Origin: Acidimicrobiales bacterium
Lineage (GTDB): Bacteria; Actinomycetota; Acidimicrobiia; Acidimicrobiales; SZUA-35
Reading direction: 5' to 3'
Assembly: GCA_024641625.1 (NCBI GenBank)
Contig: JAHECQ010000074.1
Span: forward strand, 1 to 12,148
Length of the DNA stretch: 12,148 nucleotides
In this document: positions 1 to 7,068 of the stretch, piece after piece
Position numbering within the stretch: the first letter of the stretch is position 1
Layout: every line of letters begins with the position of its first letter
Position numbers and translations under genes: made by a program
The notes under the pieces: generated by a model
The model's database searches: none
Seen by the model: only the letters and a program-made list of their open reading frames with translations
Told to the model about the DNA's origin: nothing

Positions 1-1
1 G

Positions 2-57
2 AGACGGTGTGGGTGGGACGGGATGAGTGGGACGGTGTGAGTGAGACGGTGTGGGTG
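2..57. repeat. Four-unit 14-bp tandem repeat
   Basis: Four head-to-tail 14-bp units lie at 2-15, 16-29, 30-43 and 44-57. Units 1 and 4 are identical (AGACGGTGTGGGTG); units 2 and 3 differ from them at a few positions. The plus strand is strongly purine- and G-rich. The array ends two bases before the stop codon of the 117-residue minus-strand gene, so it forms the immediate 3' flank of that operon. It may continue beyond the left edge. The 14-bp period is not a multiple of three, which argues against a coding repeat. No terminator-like hairpin is visible here. Confidence 0.85.
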
Positions 58-59
58 GA

Positions 60-413
60 TCAGATCTCCCACGCTTGTTCGAGTTCGGTGAGCGTCTGAT
101 CGAGCCAACCGGCTCGGCCGCGACGTGCCGGTCGTTCGATCGTGACGGTGCCAAGCGGTGCGTGTTGCCCGAGCTCGCGAAGTAATGGGAGGAGTTGGCG
201 GTCGAGGTGGCTGTCGCTCACCAGCGCGTCGCTGACGATGCCCTCGAGCCGGTCGAAGTCGGCGGGCTGCACCGTGGGGACATGAGTGCGACGCAATTCG
301 ATCAGCGGTCCGGGGCTTCTGAGGTCGGTACCGAAACGCTGCACGTACCGAGCCAACGATTGAATACCGATACCGAACAACACCACCGCGGCGCAGATCA
401 GTGCGACGATCAT
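60..413 (-). CDS. Small single-TM protein at the end of the MoxR/DUF58 operon, unknown function
   Basis: This 117-residue protein has one hydrophobic N-terminal segment (about residues 2-20, IVALICAAVVLFGIGIQSLA) followed by a soluble domain of about 95 residues. That suggests a membrane-anchored protein with a cytoplasmic or extracytoplasmic tail. I do not recognise a family. The ATG start shares 4 nt (ATGA, 410-413) with the stop of the DUF4129-like gene, which fixes the start and argues strongly for real, translationally coupled expression. As the last gene of the MoxR/DUF58/DUF4129 operon it is probably an accessory subunit of the same membrane system, but that rests on position only. The stop codon directly abuts the 14-bp tandem repeat. 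Confidence 0.75.
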   Translation of the reverse strand: MIVALICAAVVLFGIGIQSLARYVQRFGTDLRSPGPLIELRRTHVPTVQPADFDRLEGIVSDALVSDSHLDRQLLPLLRELGQHAPLGTVTIERPARRGRAGWLDQTLTELEQAWEI

Positions 414-1681
414 CGGCGCTCCGATTCGGTTGCGGCCGCCTGTTGTCTGAGATCCACGAGTTGTTCGAGCTGTGCCCGGAGTTCGGTGAGCGTCTCCCGG
501 GCGTCGCCGCGCATACCCTCGGTGACGGGGCTCTCGGAGAAGCGGGCGCGCTCGAACAACGAGGTGAGCTGACCGAGGGCGGCCCCGTCGCCCAGCGCGG
601 GCAACGCTCGCCGCAGGAACTCGTGGGCGGTCTCGCTCTCGGCGGGAGCCAGGTCGACCTCCGCCAGTTGCGCTTCGACCCGGGCGTAGGCGAACCGAAT
701 CGCCCGCCCGGGGTCGGCCTCGGACTCCAGGTCGGCGAGTAGGCCCTGAATGAGGTTCGCGGTGCGGCCGATGTCGAGACCGGCATCGTCGAGCTCTGCG
801 GGGTCGGGGAGCGAGAAGGCAAAGCGCGAATCGTCGAGATCGAACTCGATGTCGTCCTGGACCAGCATCAGCTGGCGGCGATTGAGTGCGCCATAGAGCA
901 GGCCGAGGATGGCGGCGGCCAGGAACATGCCGAACAAGGTTGCAAGGCTGCTCGAGAGTTGCTCGGGAGCGAGCTGGCCGAGGTCGGTCGAGGCCACATT
1001 CGTCGTGGGTTCGAGCGCCGGTCCGTCATCACTGCTCGCGGCCCGGTATTGGGCGCCCATCGCCACCACGACCACGATGCCGACGGCGGCGAGTCCGGAG
1101 CCGGCGAGCGCAATGGGTTTGCCGATTCGGCCACCCGGGTTGCTCAAACGCTGGGAGACGGTCTCGTGGAAACGGGCAGCGAAGAGCAACAGCGCAGTGG
1201 CCGCCAGGGCTGCGGGAACCCAGTAGACCGATGGGTCATCGGTGAGTGCCGGCCGGACGATGACTCCGGCGATGATGGCGACACCGGCTCCGGGCAGGGC
1301 GCTGAGCGAGGTCCGGATCAGGAGTCCGGCTCCGAGACGGGTGGGTTTGCGGGCATCGAGCGAAAAGCGGCTGGCTTCGTGCACGCCGGAGATGGTGATG
1401 GCCAGCACGATCGCCTGCACCCAGCTGTACTCGTCGCCGGCCACGATGGCGCCGACGACGAGGGTGAGGAGGCCGAGATACAGACCCGGCACCCAACCAC
1501 CGAAGAGGGCAACACCGACGAAGGCGAGACTGGCGAGCACCAAGGCCACGCCGTAGTGCAGGCTTGCCAGACCGCTCATCACCGCACCGATGAGAAGCAT
1601 CATCAGCGCAATGCATGCGGCCACGGTGGCCAGCACCGCCAGCTGGCGGACGCCGTGCGTCTCGCTGTAGGGGGTAGTCAT
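410..1681 (-). CDS. Multi-pass membrane protein with C-terminal DUF4129-like domain
   Basis: The 423-residue product has about eight hydrophobic stretches, near residues 14-37, 42-60, 62-82, 86-100, 127-143, 152-170, 188-209 and 243-264. A C-terminal soluble domain follows. Residues 324-385 resemble DUF4129: a helix with AIRFAYARVEAQL, an ESETAHEFLRRAL stretch corresponding to the family's eTp.E segment, then LTSLFERARFSE matching the family's Lt.lye.ArY pattern. In many genomes DUF4129 is the tail of a transglutaminase (TgpA-like) protein or a separate gene beside moxR and DUF58. Here no transglutaminase domain precedes it; the N-terminal half is only membrane segments. The ATG start overlaps the DUF58 stop by 4 nt (1678-1681). 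The biochemical role is unknown; the DUF4129 assignment is by eye. Confidence 0.8.
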   Translation of the reverse strand: MTTPYSETHGVRQLAVLATVAACIALMMLLIGAVMSGLASLHYGVALVLASLAFVGVALFGGWVPGLYLGLLTLVVGAIVAGDEYSWVQAIVLAITISGVHEASRFSLDARKPTRLGAGLLIRTSLSALPGAGVAIIAGVIVRPALTDDPSVYWVPAALAATALLLFAARFHETVSQRLSNPGGRIGKPIALAGSGLAAVGIVVVVAMGAQYRAASSDDGPALEPTTNVASTDLGQLAPEQLSSSLATLFGMFLAAAILGLLYGALNRRQLMLVQDDIEFDLDDSRFAFSLPDPAELDDAGLDIGRTANLIQGLLADLESEADPGRAIRFAYARVEAQLAEVDLAPAESETAHEFLRRALPALGDGAALGQLTSLFERARFSESPVTEGMRGDARETLTELRAQLEQLVDLRQQAAATESERR

Positions 1682-2934
1682 CGGAAGGCCACCGGACGTC
1701 GGTTGAGGGCGGCAACGGGGATCTCGAGGGGGTCATCGGGCTTCCATTCGACGACGGCCACGCCATGCTCGGTGAGCCGGCGGCGTTGGGCCGACCGTTC
1801 GATGCGCCACAGTCGAGCGGCCAACTCCGCGGTGCGCCCCTCGACGCGCAGATGAGCATCGGGGCTGCATTCGAGAACGGCGACCTCGTGACCTCGGCTG
1901 CGCAGCTCGACGGGCAGTCGGGCAGCATCGACGTCGATCAGGCCGCTGATGAAGACGATGAGTGCACCCGAGTCGAGATCGTGTAACGGGAGCTGAGAGA
2001 CGTCCGGAGCTCGAAGCCCGGGCTCGACCTGGGTGTCGAGCAACGCATCGAGAAGACGGGCCTCGTGGAGACGTCCGAGTCGGGGCCGGTACCAGCGAAT
2101 GCTGCGGCCGACGTCCAACAAGCCGACCCGGTCGTACTGACCGAGGTTGCTCTCCGCCAGACCGAGCGCGGCCCGCACGGCGCGCTGCACCAGTCGATCA
2201 CCCAGAGGCCCGATGTCGCGGAAGCTGTCGAGGACCAGGACGAGGTCGCCCGAGCGGTCCGGATGGCGGACGGTGACCCAGGGCTCGCCGCGCCGTGCCG
2301 ACACCCGCCAGTTGATGGTGCGCTGTGGGTCCCCCGTTCGGTACGGCCTGACTTCGGCGAAATCGGAACCGTCGCCGAGCACGCGAGATCGATGGTTGCC
2401 GGCGCGCGGTCGCAATCTCGATGGGGCCAGCACGGTGCGGCGGGCGCCGTCGCGAGGGTGCACCCGGATCGCGGTTCGCGGTCGATGCACCAAGGAGGTG
2501 GAGAAGAATCCGAAGCCGTCCCTGGCCGTGACGGTGATGCGGCCGGGAACGCTCACCCCCCACCGTTTCGCCAGCACCGGGATCCGCACTCTGATCAGCT
2601 GCCCCGGTTCGATGGTGACGATCGTCCGCGAGGTCCCCTGGATCGCCTCGAGATCCGGGGGGAGGTCGAGATCGAGCATGACCCAGGGGGCGCCGACACG
2701 GGATCCGGCGGTCACGACGAGCATGATCTCGTCGCCCTCCACGACACGCTCGGGAACCTCGAGACCGATCTCCAGATCGGGCCATCGGTGCAGTGCAGGC
2801 CCGATGAGCGACAATGCGACCAGTGGGCTGACCAGCAACGCCAACAGCGGCAGCCCGGCGATGAGCGCCACCAGGAGGCAGCCGCAGGCCAAGGCAACCG
2901 TGGTGAGGTAGCGCGGACTTACCTGGCGGTTCAC
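1678..2934 (-). CDS. DUF58 domain-containing membrane-anchored protein
   Basis: This 418-residue protein starts with two closely spaced hydrophobic segments (about residues 10-44), then a beta-rich region (55-160), then the diagnostic DUF58 core at about 187-237. The core reads GDGSDFAEVRPYRTGDPQR, then INWRVSARRGEPWVTVR, then a vWA-like strand LVLVLDS. DUF58 proteins are regular partners of MoxR ATPases; the pair is thought to act as a chaperone for membrane or secreted complexes. The longest open frame begins at 3039, but that would overlap moxR by more than 100 bp. The GTG at 2934 forms a GTGA overlap with the moxR stop (2931-2934), and the predicted protein then begins two residues from the usual TM region, so I prefer it. 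It is translationally coupled on both sides. Confidence 0.9.
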   Translation of the reverse strand: MNRQVSPRYLTTVALACGCLLVALIAGLPLLALLVSPLVALSLIGPALHRWPDLEIGLEVPERVVEGDEIMLVVTAGSRVGAPWVMLDLDLPPDLEAIQGTSRTIVTIEPGQLIRVRIPVLAKRWGVSVPGRITVTARDGFGFFSTSLVHRPRTAIRVHPRDGARRTVLAPSRLRPRAGNHRSRVLGDGSDFAEVRPYRTGDPQRTINWRVSARRGEPWVTVRHPDRSGDLVLVLDSFRDIGPLGDRLVQRAVRAALGLAESNLGQYDRVGLLDVGRSIRWYRPRLGRLHEARLLDALLDTQVEPGLRAPDVSQLPLHDLDSGALIVFISGLIDVDAARLPVELRSRGHEVAVLECSPDAHLRVEGRTAELAARLWRIERSAQRRRLTEHGVAVVEWKPDDPLEIPVAALNRRPVAFR

Positions 2935-3929
2935 GAGCTGCCGACGGCCATCTGGTCTTCGGCGGTCAACGAAGCCGGTGTGGGGACCTTGTCGAGGCAG
3001 GCTCGGATCACGTCGTCCTCTCGGACGCCGCGAACCCACGCATCGGTGCGCAACACCACACGGTGAGCCAGGGTGACCACGGCCAACGCCTTCACATCGT
3101 CGGGGGTGACGAAATCCCGGCCCGACAGCGCGGCTCTCGCCCGCGCCACCTTGATGAGCGCCAAACCGCCCCGAGGACTGGAGCCGATCTCCAGCGAGTC
3201 ATGCCCGCGAGTGGCCTCGATGATGCGCACGACGTAGTCGATCAGGTCGTCGTTGGCTCGAACGGTCTCGACGGCCTGCTGCATCGCCCGAATGCCGGCG
3301 GCGTCGGTCACTGCGTGAAGTTCGGGTTGCTCGACGCCGCGTGCGAGCCGCCGACTGATGAGATCACGCTCGGCGGCGGGGTCGGGATAGCCGACGGTGG
3401 TTCGCAGCAGGAAGCGGTCGAGTTGGGCCTCGGGTAGGGGGTACGTGCCTTCGGTCTCGACCGGGTTCTGGGTGGCGAGCAGGAAATACGGCCGGGGGAG
3501 TTGGTGCGACTGACCGTCGACGGTGATCTGGCGTTCCTCCATCGCCTCGAGCGCGGCCGCCTGGGTCTTGGAAGGGGCGCGGTTGATCTCGTCGCCGAGC
3601 ACCAGGTTGGCCACCAGCGGGCCCGGGACGAACCGGGGAATCCCGTCGGGGCCGGGGAGCACGGTGCCGGTCAGGTCGGTGGGGATCAGATCGGGAGTGA
3701 ACTGGATGCGGGAGAACCCCAGCCCCGTGACCGTCGCCAGCGACCGAGCGATGAGGGTCTTGGCCACACCGGGCACGTCCTCGAGGAGGACGTGCCCGTC
3801 GGCCAGCAGACCGGCGAGTACCAATTCGAGCACAGGGCGTTTGCCGACCACGGCACGCTCGATCTCATCGAGGATGGCGCCCGCCTGCTCGGCAACCGAG
3901 TCGAGGTCGGTGCCCGATCCTCCACTCAT
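2931..3929 (-). CDS. MoxR-family AAA+ ATPase
   Basis: The 332-residue protein has the full MoxR signature. The Walker A region is LLEDVPGVAKT (residues 48-58) and Walker B is LVLGDEINRAPSKTQ (109-123). A sensor-1 asparagine lies in LATQNPVE (151-158), the LPEAQLDRF motif at 165-173 follows the usual MoxR pattern, and the lid region carries SPRGG (251-255). Length and architecture are standard (AAA_3 core plus AAA lid), with no transmembrane segment, so it is cytosolic. MoxR ATPases hydrolyse ATP to remodel client proteins together with DUF58/vWA partners; the DUF58 gene directly downstream overlaps by 4 nt. I chose ATG 3929 because it overlaps the SDR stop (ATGA, 3926-3929) and places the helix before Walker A at the normal distance; the frame is open further upstream to 4199 but that part lies inside the SDR gene. 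Confidence 0.96.
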   Translation of the reverse strand: MSGGSGTDLDSVAEQAGAILDEIERAVVGKRPVLELVLAGLLADGHVLLEDVPGVAKTLIARSLATVTGLGFSRIQFTPDLIPTDLTGTVLPGPDGIPRFVPGPLVANLVLGDEINRAPSKTQAAALEAMEERQITVDGQSHQLPRPYFLLATQNPVETEGTYPLPEAQLDRFLLRTTVGYPDPAAERDLISRRLARGVEQPELHAVTDAAGIRAMQQAVETVRANDDLIDYVVRIIEATRGHDSLEIGSSPRGGLALIKVARARAALSGRDFVTPDDVKALAVVTLAHRVVLRTDAWVRGVREDDVIRACLDKVPTPASLTAEDQMAVGSS

Positions 3930-4687
3930 CGAAGATCGTCCAGGTCGAGCACGGCCCCGTTCTGCCAGACAGCCTCCGGTGCGACGGCGCCGCGCCAGAT
4001 GACGGCTCCGACCTCGTCGGGATCGCCCAGTTGGCCCTCGGCGAACATGCCCCGGAACCGTTCGACGTTGGGGAAGGCGTCGACATCGCTCGAGCGGATC
4101 TCGGCCTGCATGTCGGTGGCGACCACGCCGGGACTGATGGCGAAGGTGCGCACGAGATCGCCGCGTTGACGTTGCTCGAGGCCGGCCGATCGGACCCACA
4201 GGTCGACTGCTGCCTTCGAGGCGCAGTAGCTCGTCCAGCCGGGGTAGGGGTTCTTGCCTGCACCGGATGACAGCTGAACGAGCACGGTGGGGGTACCGGT
4301 TCGGTGGGCCGACCGAAGGACCGCGTCACCCAACACCTGGGGTGCTGCACTGTTGAGCAGGACATTGTGACGATAGGCGGCAGCGTCGACCTCGCCGGCG
4401 AAACCGATCGGGGTGAGGGTGGCGGCGTTGTGCACGAAGACGAGCTGGTCGGGCCGATCGTCGTCGAGGAGTTCGTCGAGCCAGTCGGCAAACATCGGCC
4501 AGGCGGCGGGGTCTGCGAGATCGGCTTTCAGGTGCCGGCTCGAATCGGCCGGGGTTCGATTGCACGAGGCGACCAGTGCACCATCGGCGGTGGCCGCGGC
4601 CGCTATGCCGGCGCCGATGCCACGGGAGGTGCCGGTGATGACGGCGAGGATCTTGGGGGTCGCAGGGGACGATGAGTCATTTGTCAC
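3926..4687 (-). CDS. SDR oxidoreductase, sepiapterin/benzil reductase-like
   Basis: This 253-residue protein is a classical short-chain dehydrogenase/reductase. It has the glycine-rich nucleotide-binding motif TGTSRGIG (18-25), a VHNAA strand (85-89), the catalytic tetrad candidates N108/N112, S141, Y154 and K158 (YCASK at 154-158), and the ISPGVVATDM segment (184-193). The stretches SSGAGKNPYPGW and TDMQAEIR, with a later DAFPNVERF, resemble the sepiapterin reductase/benzil reductase (YueD-like) subgroup more than fatty-acid SDRs. This suggests an NADPH-dependent carbonyl reductase, substrate unknown. The start is GTG at 4687; the nearest ATG on this strand is out of frame. No strong Shine-Dalgarno is seen. 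It is the first gene of the minus-strand operon and overlaps moxR by 4 nt, an unusual lead gene for a MoxR operon. Confidence 0.9.
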   Translation of the reverse strand: MTNDSSSPATPKILAVITGTSRGIGAGIAAAATADGALVASCNRTPADSSRHLKADLADPAAWPMFADWLDELLDDDRPDQLVFVHNAATLTPIGFAGEVDAAAYRHNVLLNSAAPQVLGDAVLRSAHRTGTPTVLVQLSSGAGKNPYPGWTSYCASKAAVDLWVRSAGLEQRQRGDLVRTFAISPGVVATDMQAEIRSSDVDAFPNVERFRGMFAEGQLGDPDEVGAVIWRGAVAPEAVWQNGAVLDLDDLR

Positions 4688-4693
4688 GTCGCC

Positions 4694-4722
4694 AGGTTCG
4701 CCCGAAACCCCTCGTTTGGCAA
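4694..4722 (-). promoter_or_regulatory. Candidate promoter for the SDR-moxR operon
   Basis: Read on the minus strand, TTGCCA (plus 4717-4722) is followed after 17 bp by GAACCT (plus 4694-4699), then 6 nt (GGCGAC) and the GTG start at 4687. The -35-like box matches the housekeeping consensus at five of six positions. The -10-like box keeps only the A at position 2 and the T at position 6. The spacing to the GTG would give a leaderless or nearly leaderless transcript, consistent with the missing Shine-Dalgarno. Supported by sequence pattern only. Confidence 0.35.
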
Positions 4723-4730
4723 CCAGCGTC

Positions 4731-4736
4731 TACGTT
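4731..4736 (+). promoter_or_regulatory. Candidate -10 box for a leaderless phosphopantetheinyl transferase transcript
   Basis: TACGTT fits the TANNNT actinobacterial -10 pattern and ends exactly 7 nt before the GTG at 4744. That is the spacing expected when transcription starts on the first base of the start codon. There is no Shine-Dalgarno in front of this GTG and no convincing -35 box at 16-19 bp upstream. Confidence 0.35.
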
Positions 4737-4743
4737 GGGCGAC

Positions 4744-5484
4744 GTGATTCCAGCGAGGTCCATCGGCATCGCCCGTTTGTTCGGTGGTCTGGAAGTGGTG
4801 GCGTACGAGGCAATCGGGGAGGCCGACCCTTCGGATCTGCTCGAGGCCGAGCGCGTTGCCATCGAGATGGCATCAGCGGGCCGCCGGAGTCAGTTCGCTG
4901 CCGGACGGCTGTGCGCCCGGGCTGCCCTTCGAACGCTCGCCTTCGGCGATGAGCCACTCCTCATTCGCACTGATCGCCGACCGGCGTGGCCCGAGGGCGC
5001 CGAGGGGTCGATCTCCCACACGGTCGGGTTTGGCGTCGCGGCCGTGGCACGAACCGAAACGCTGGGCGGGAGGGGCATCGGCATCGATGTCGAGAAAACC
5101 GGTCGCGTGCACCCGAAGCTGTTCCCGAAGCTCTTCACCTCCAGGGAGATCGACCTCCTCGGAGAGTTGTCGCCGAGCGAACGGGCGCTTCGGGCGACCA
5201 TGGTCTTCGGAGCCAAGGAGGCCTTCTACAAGGCGCAGTTCCATCGTTCCCGAGCATGGGTCGGGTTCGGGGACATCGAGTTCTCCTGGGACTCCGCTGT
5301 CGATTGGGACTCCGCTGTCGAGATGGTGGCCGTACCGGCAACGGAGCTGGACGTACTCGGACTGTTCGCCTGGCCGGTTGTGGCCCGTCACGCAACACGA
5401 GACGGCGTGGTGATCTCGGCGGTGGTGGCCGAACCGGCGCAGCCGGCTACCATGACCGCATCGGTGGCCTCGGCTCCTGCTTGA
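4744..5484 (+). CDS. 4'-phosphopantetheinyl transferase (EntD/Sfp superfamily)
   Basis: This 246-residue enzyme is predicted to transfer the 4'-phosphopantetheine arm of coenzyme A to a serine of acyl, aryl or peptidyl carrier proteins. Family motifs appear in order: RRSQFAAGR (47-55), an RRPAWP stretch (78-83), GSISHT (88-93), GIGIDVEK (111-118) with metal-binding D115 and E117, and FGAKEAFYK (155-163) with E159, K158 and K163. The AGR, GSISHT and DVE pattern is most like the EntD branch. The frame is open upstream to 4672, but that part would overlap the divergent SDR gene. GTG 4744 gives a normal family length and a leaderless-type -10 in front. A tandem 18-bp duplication encodes WDSAVD then WDSAVE at 182-193. 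No PKS or NRPS gene lies in the window, so the carrier protein is unknown. Confidence 0.9.
   Translation: MIPARSIGIARLFGGLEVVAYEAIGEADPSDLLEAERVAIEMASAGRRSQFAAGRLCARAALRTLAFGDEPLLIRTDRRPAWPEGAEGSISHTVGFGVAAVARTETLGGRGIGIDVEKTGRVHPKLFPKLFTSREIDLLGELSPSERALRATMVFGAKEAFYKAQFHRSRAWVGFGDIEFSWDSAVDWDSAVEMVAVPATELDVLGLFAWPVVARHATRDGVVISAVVAEPAQPATMTASVASAPA
5287..5322 (+). repeat. In-frame 18-bp tandem duplication inside the phosphopantetheinyl transferase gene
   Basis: Two adjacent 18-bp units at 5287-5304 and 5305-5322 are identical except for the last base (TGGGACTCCGCTGTCGA shared, then T or G). They encode WDSAVD and WDSAVE. Near-perfect nucleotide identity, including third positions, points to a recent slippage or duplication event that kept the frame. 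Confidence 0.9.
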
Positions 5485-5498
5485 TTCATCACCTCGGC

Positions 5499-5514
5499 CC
5501 GGTTGTCCAACCGG
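5499..5514. repeat. Short inverted repeat upstream of yifB
   Basis: CCGGTTG and CAACCGG flank a 2-nt spacer (TC) in the 57-bp gap between the phosphopantetheinyl transferase and yifB. The 7-bp arms are perfect. No T-run follows, so an intrinsic terminator is unlikely; a protein-binding operator is possible. A related palindrome, CAACCGGTTG, occurs at 8366-8375 after dprA. Confidence 0.4.
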
Positions 5515-5530
5515 CCAGAGCCTGAGCATC

Positions 5531-5538
5531 GAGGGGGT
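5531..5538 (+). promoter_or_regulatory. Ribosome binding site that fixes the yifB start
   Basis: GAGGGGGT sits 3 nt before the ATG at 5542 (purine core about 5-8 nt upstream). It supports ATG 5542 over the TTG at 5503, which opens the longer frame but lies inside an inverted repeat and has no Shine-Dalgarno. Confidence 0.6.
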
Positions 5539-5541
5539 CCC

Positions 5542-7068
5542 ATGTTGGCCGCCATGTCGTCAGCGGTTGTGTCGGGAGTCGACGGCTACGCCGTCTCGGT
5601 GGAAGTCCATGCCGGCCACGGCATCCCGGGGTTCACCATCGTCGGTCTGCCCGATGTCTCGTGTCGCGAGGCTCGTGACCGTGTCCGGGCGGCCATTCTG
5701 TCCTCCGGACTCACCTGGCCGCTGCAACGGGTGACCGTGAACCTTGCGCCCAGTGGTGTCCGCAAGACGGGGGCAGGCCTCGACCTGCCCATCGCCCTGT
5801 GCGTGCTCGCTGCCAGTAATCAGATCGATGCCGAGCAGCTGCGGAATCTCGGCGCCGTCGGCGAACTCGGACTCGACGGCTCGCTCCGACCGGTCAACGG
5901 TCTGGTGTCCATGGCCGGAGCGGTCGAGTGCATCGACCTCATCGTTCCGGCCGGACGTTCGGCCGAGGCCGCCATCATCAGGCCGGGGTCGGTGCGCCAG
6001 GCATTTCACCTACGCGAGGTTGTCGACGGACTCACTGGCCGAGGGCCACTGCCTCCCCTGGTCGAGATCGGGGCGGGATCCTCGCCGGACGAACCTCGGG
6101 CCGAGTTGGCCGACGTGCGAGGTCAGGCCACTGCTCGCCTGGCGTTGGAGATCGCGGCGGCCGGTGGCCATCACCTGCTGATGGTCGGCAGCCCGGGCGC
6201 GGGCAAGACGATGCTCGCCCATCGGTTGGTGGGTCTCCTGCCCGAGCTCGATTCGGTCGATTCGCTCACTGTCACCAAGATCCACTCGGTGGCCGGCGTC
6301 GCCGGGCCATTGCCCGGGCTGGTTCGCCGGCCACCGTTTCGAGCCCCGCATCACGGCGCATCGGCAGTGGCCCTGATCGGAGGGGGTACCACTGCCATCC
6401 GCCCCGGCGAGATCAGCCTGTCGCACGGGGGCGTCCTCTTCCTCGACGAGTTGGGGGAGTTCCCCGTGGTCGTCCTCGAAGCGCTCCGTCAACCGTTGGA
6501 GGAAGGCGTGGTGCGAGTCAGCCGGGCGGCGGCGTCGGCCACCATGCCGGCTCGGTTCCAGCTCGTGGCAGCAATGAACCCGTGTCCGTGTGGTGAAGGA
6601 CTGGCGCTGGGCGGCTGTCGCTGCTCCGACGCGGCGCGGGGTCGCTACGCACGGCGGTTGTCCGGCCCGCTCCTGGACCGCTTCGATCTGCGGATCGAGG
6701 TGGCACCGCCCGATCCGGTGTTGCTGCTCGGTGGTTCGGGGTCCGGGGGTGAGGAGACCACCGATGTGGTTGCAGCTCGAGTGGCCGATGCTCGAGACGT
6801 GGCCCGATCTCGCGGGGTTCGGAGCAATGCCGAGCTCAGCGCTCAGGAGCTCGATCGGTATGCGCCGCTGTCGGCCGGGGCACACCGATTGGCCGAGCGG
6901 GCGCTGGTCGACGGCGAACTCACCGGTCGTGGGCTGCGTCGGGCCCGGACGGTGGCGCGAACCATTGCCGATCTGAGTGGTCGCCACGGTCCTCTCGATG
7001 CGAGCGACCTCCGGTTGGCCATCGCGCTGCGGGTCCGGCCGTTCTCGGTCTTCGGCGGCGGACGATGA
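5542..7068 (+). CDS. yifB: YifB/ComM family Mg-chelatase-like AAA+ ATPase
   Basis: The 508-residue protein has the three-part YifB/ComM layout. The N-terminal ChlI/Lon-like domain covers about residues 5-140, including the strand GFTIVGLPDV and VNLAPSGVRKTGAGLDLPIA. The AAA+ core (about 188-395) has Walker A GSPGAGKT (216-223) and Walker B GVLFLDE (297-303). A cysteine cluster follows at C348, C350, C359 and C361 (NPCPCG and GGCRCS), then a C-terminal Mg-chelatase-type domain (about 403-500). Bacterial ComM is reported to be a hexameric helicase that promotes branch migration when single-stranded donor DNA is integrated during natural transformation; despite the family name it is not a chelatase subunit. 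The stop overlaps the dprA ATG by 4 nt, so the two recombination proteins are coupled. All motifs are intact. Confidence 0.96.
   Translation: MLAAMSSAVVSGVDGYAVSVEVHAGHGIPGFTIVGLPDVSCREARDRVRAAILSSGLTWPLQRVTVNLAPSGVRKTGAGLDLPIALCVLAASNQIDAEQLRNLGAVGELGLDGSLRPVNGLVSMAGAVECIDLIVPAGRSAEAAIIRPGSVRQAFHLREVVDGLTGRGPLPPLVEIGAGSSPDEPRAELADVRGQATARLALEIAAAGGHHLLMVGSPGAGKTMLAHRLVGLLPELDSVDSLTVTKIHSVAGVAGPLPGLVRRPPFRAPHHGASAVALIGGGTTAIRPGEISLSHGGVLFLDELGEFPVVVLEALRQPLEEGVVRVSRAAASATMPARFQLVAAMNPCPCGEGLALGGCRCSDAARGRYARRLSGPLLDRFDLRIEVAPPDPVLLLGGSGSGGEETTDVVAARVADARDVARSRGVRSNAELSAQELDRYAPLSAGAHRLAERALVDGELTGRGLRRARTVARTIADLSGRHGPLDASDLRLAIALRVRPFSVFGGGR

Noticed and set aside
1..57. CRISPR-like array at the left edge
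   Set aside because: The 14-bp units are directly adjacent with no spacers, so this is a simple tandem repeat.
959..1855. 298-codon plus-strand frame antisense to the DUF4129-like gene
   Set aside because: Rich in Gly, Asp and His with no domain; the minus strand gives clear membrane segments.
2935..3039. Longer N-terminus for the DUF58 protein
   Set aside because: It would overlap moxR by over 100 bp and adds an Arg/Pro-rich stretch with no family match; the GTG at 2934 with a 4-nt overlap is better.
2065..3066. 333-codon plus-strand frame antisense to the DUF58 gene
   Set aside because: DUF58 motifs and operon overlaps lie on the other strand; the plus-strand translation is low-complexity mirror sequence.
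5542..7068. Magnesium chelatase subunit for chlorophyll synthesis
   Set aside because: The N-terminal Lon-like domain, cysteine cluster and dprA neighbour identify the YifB/ComM family instead.
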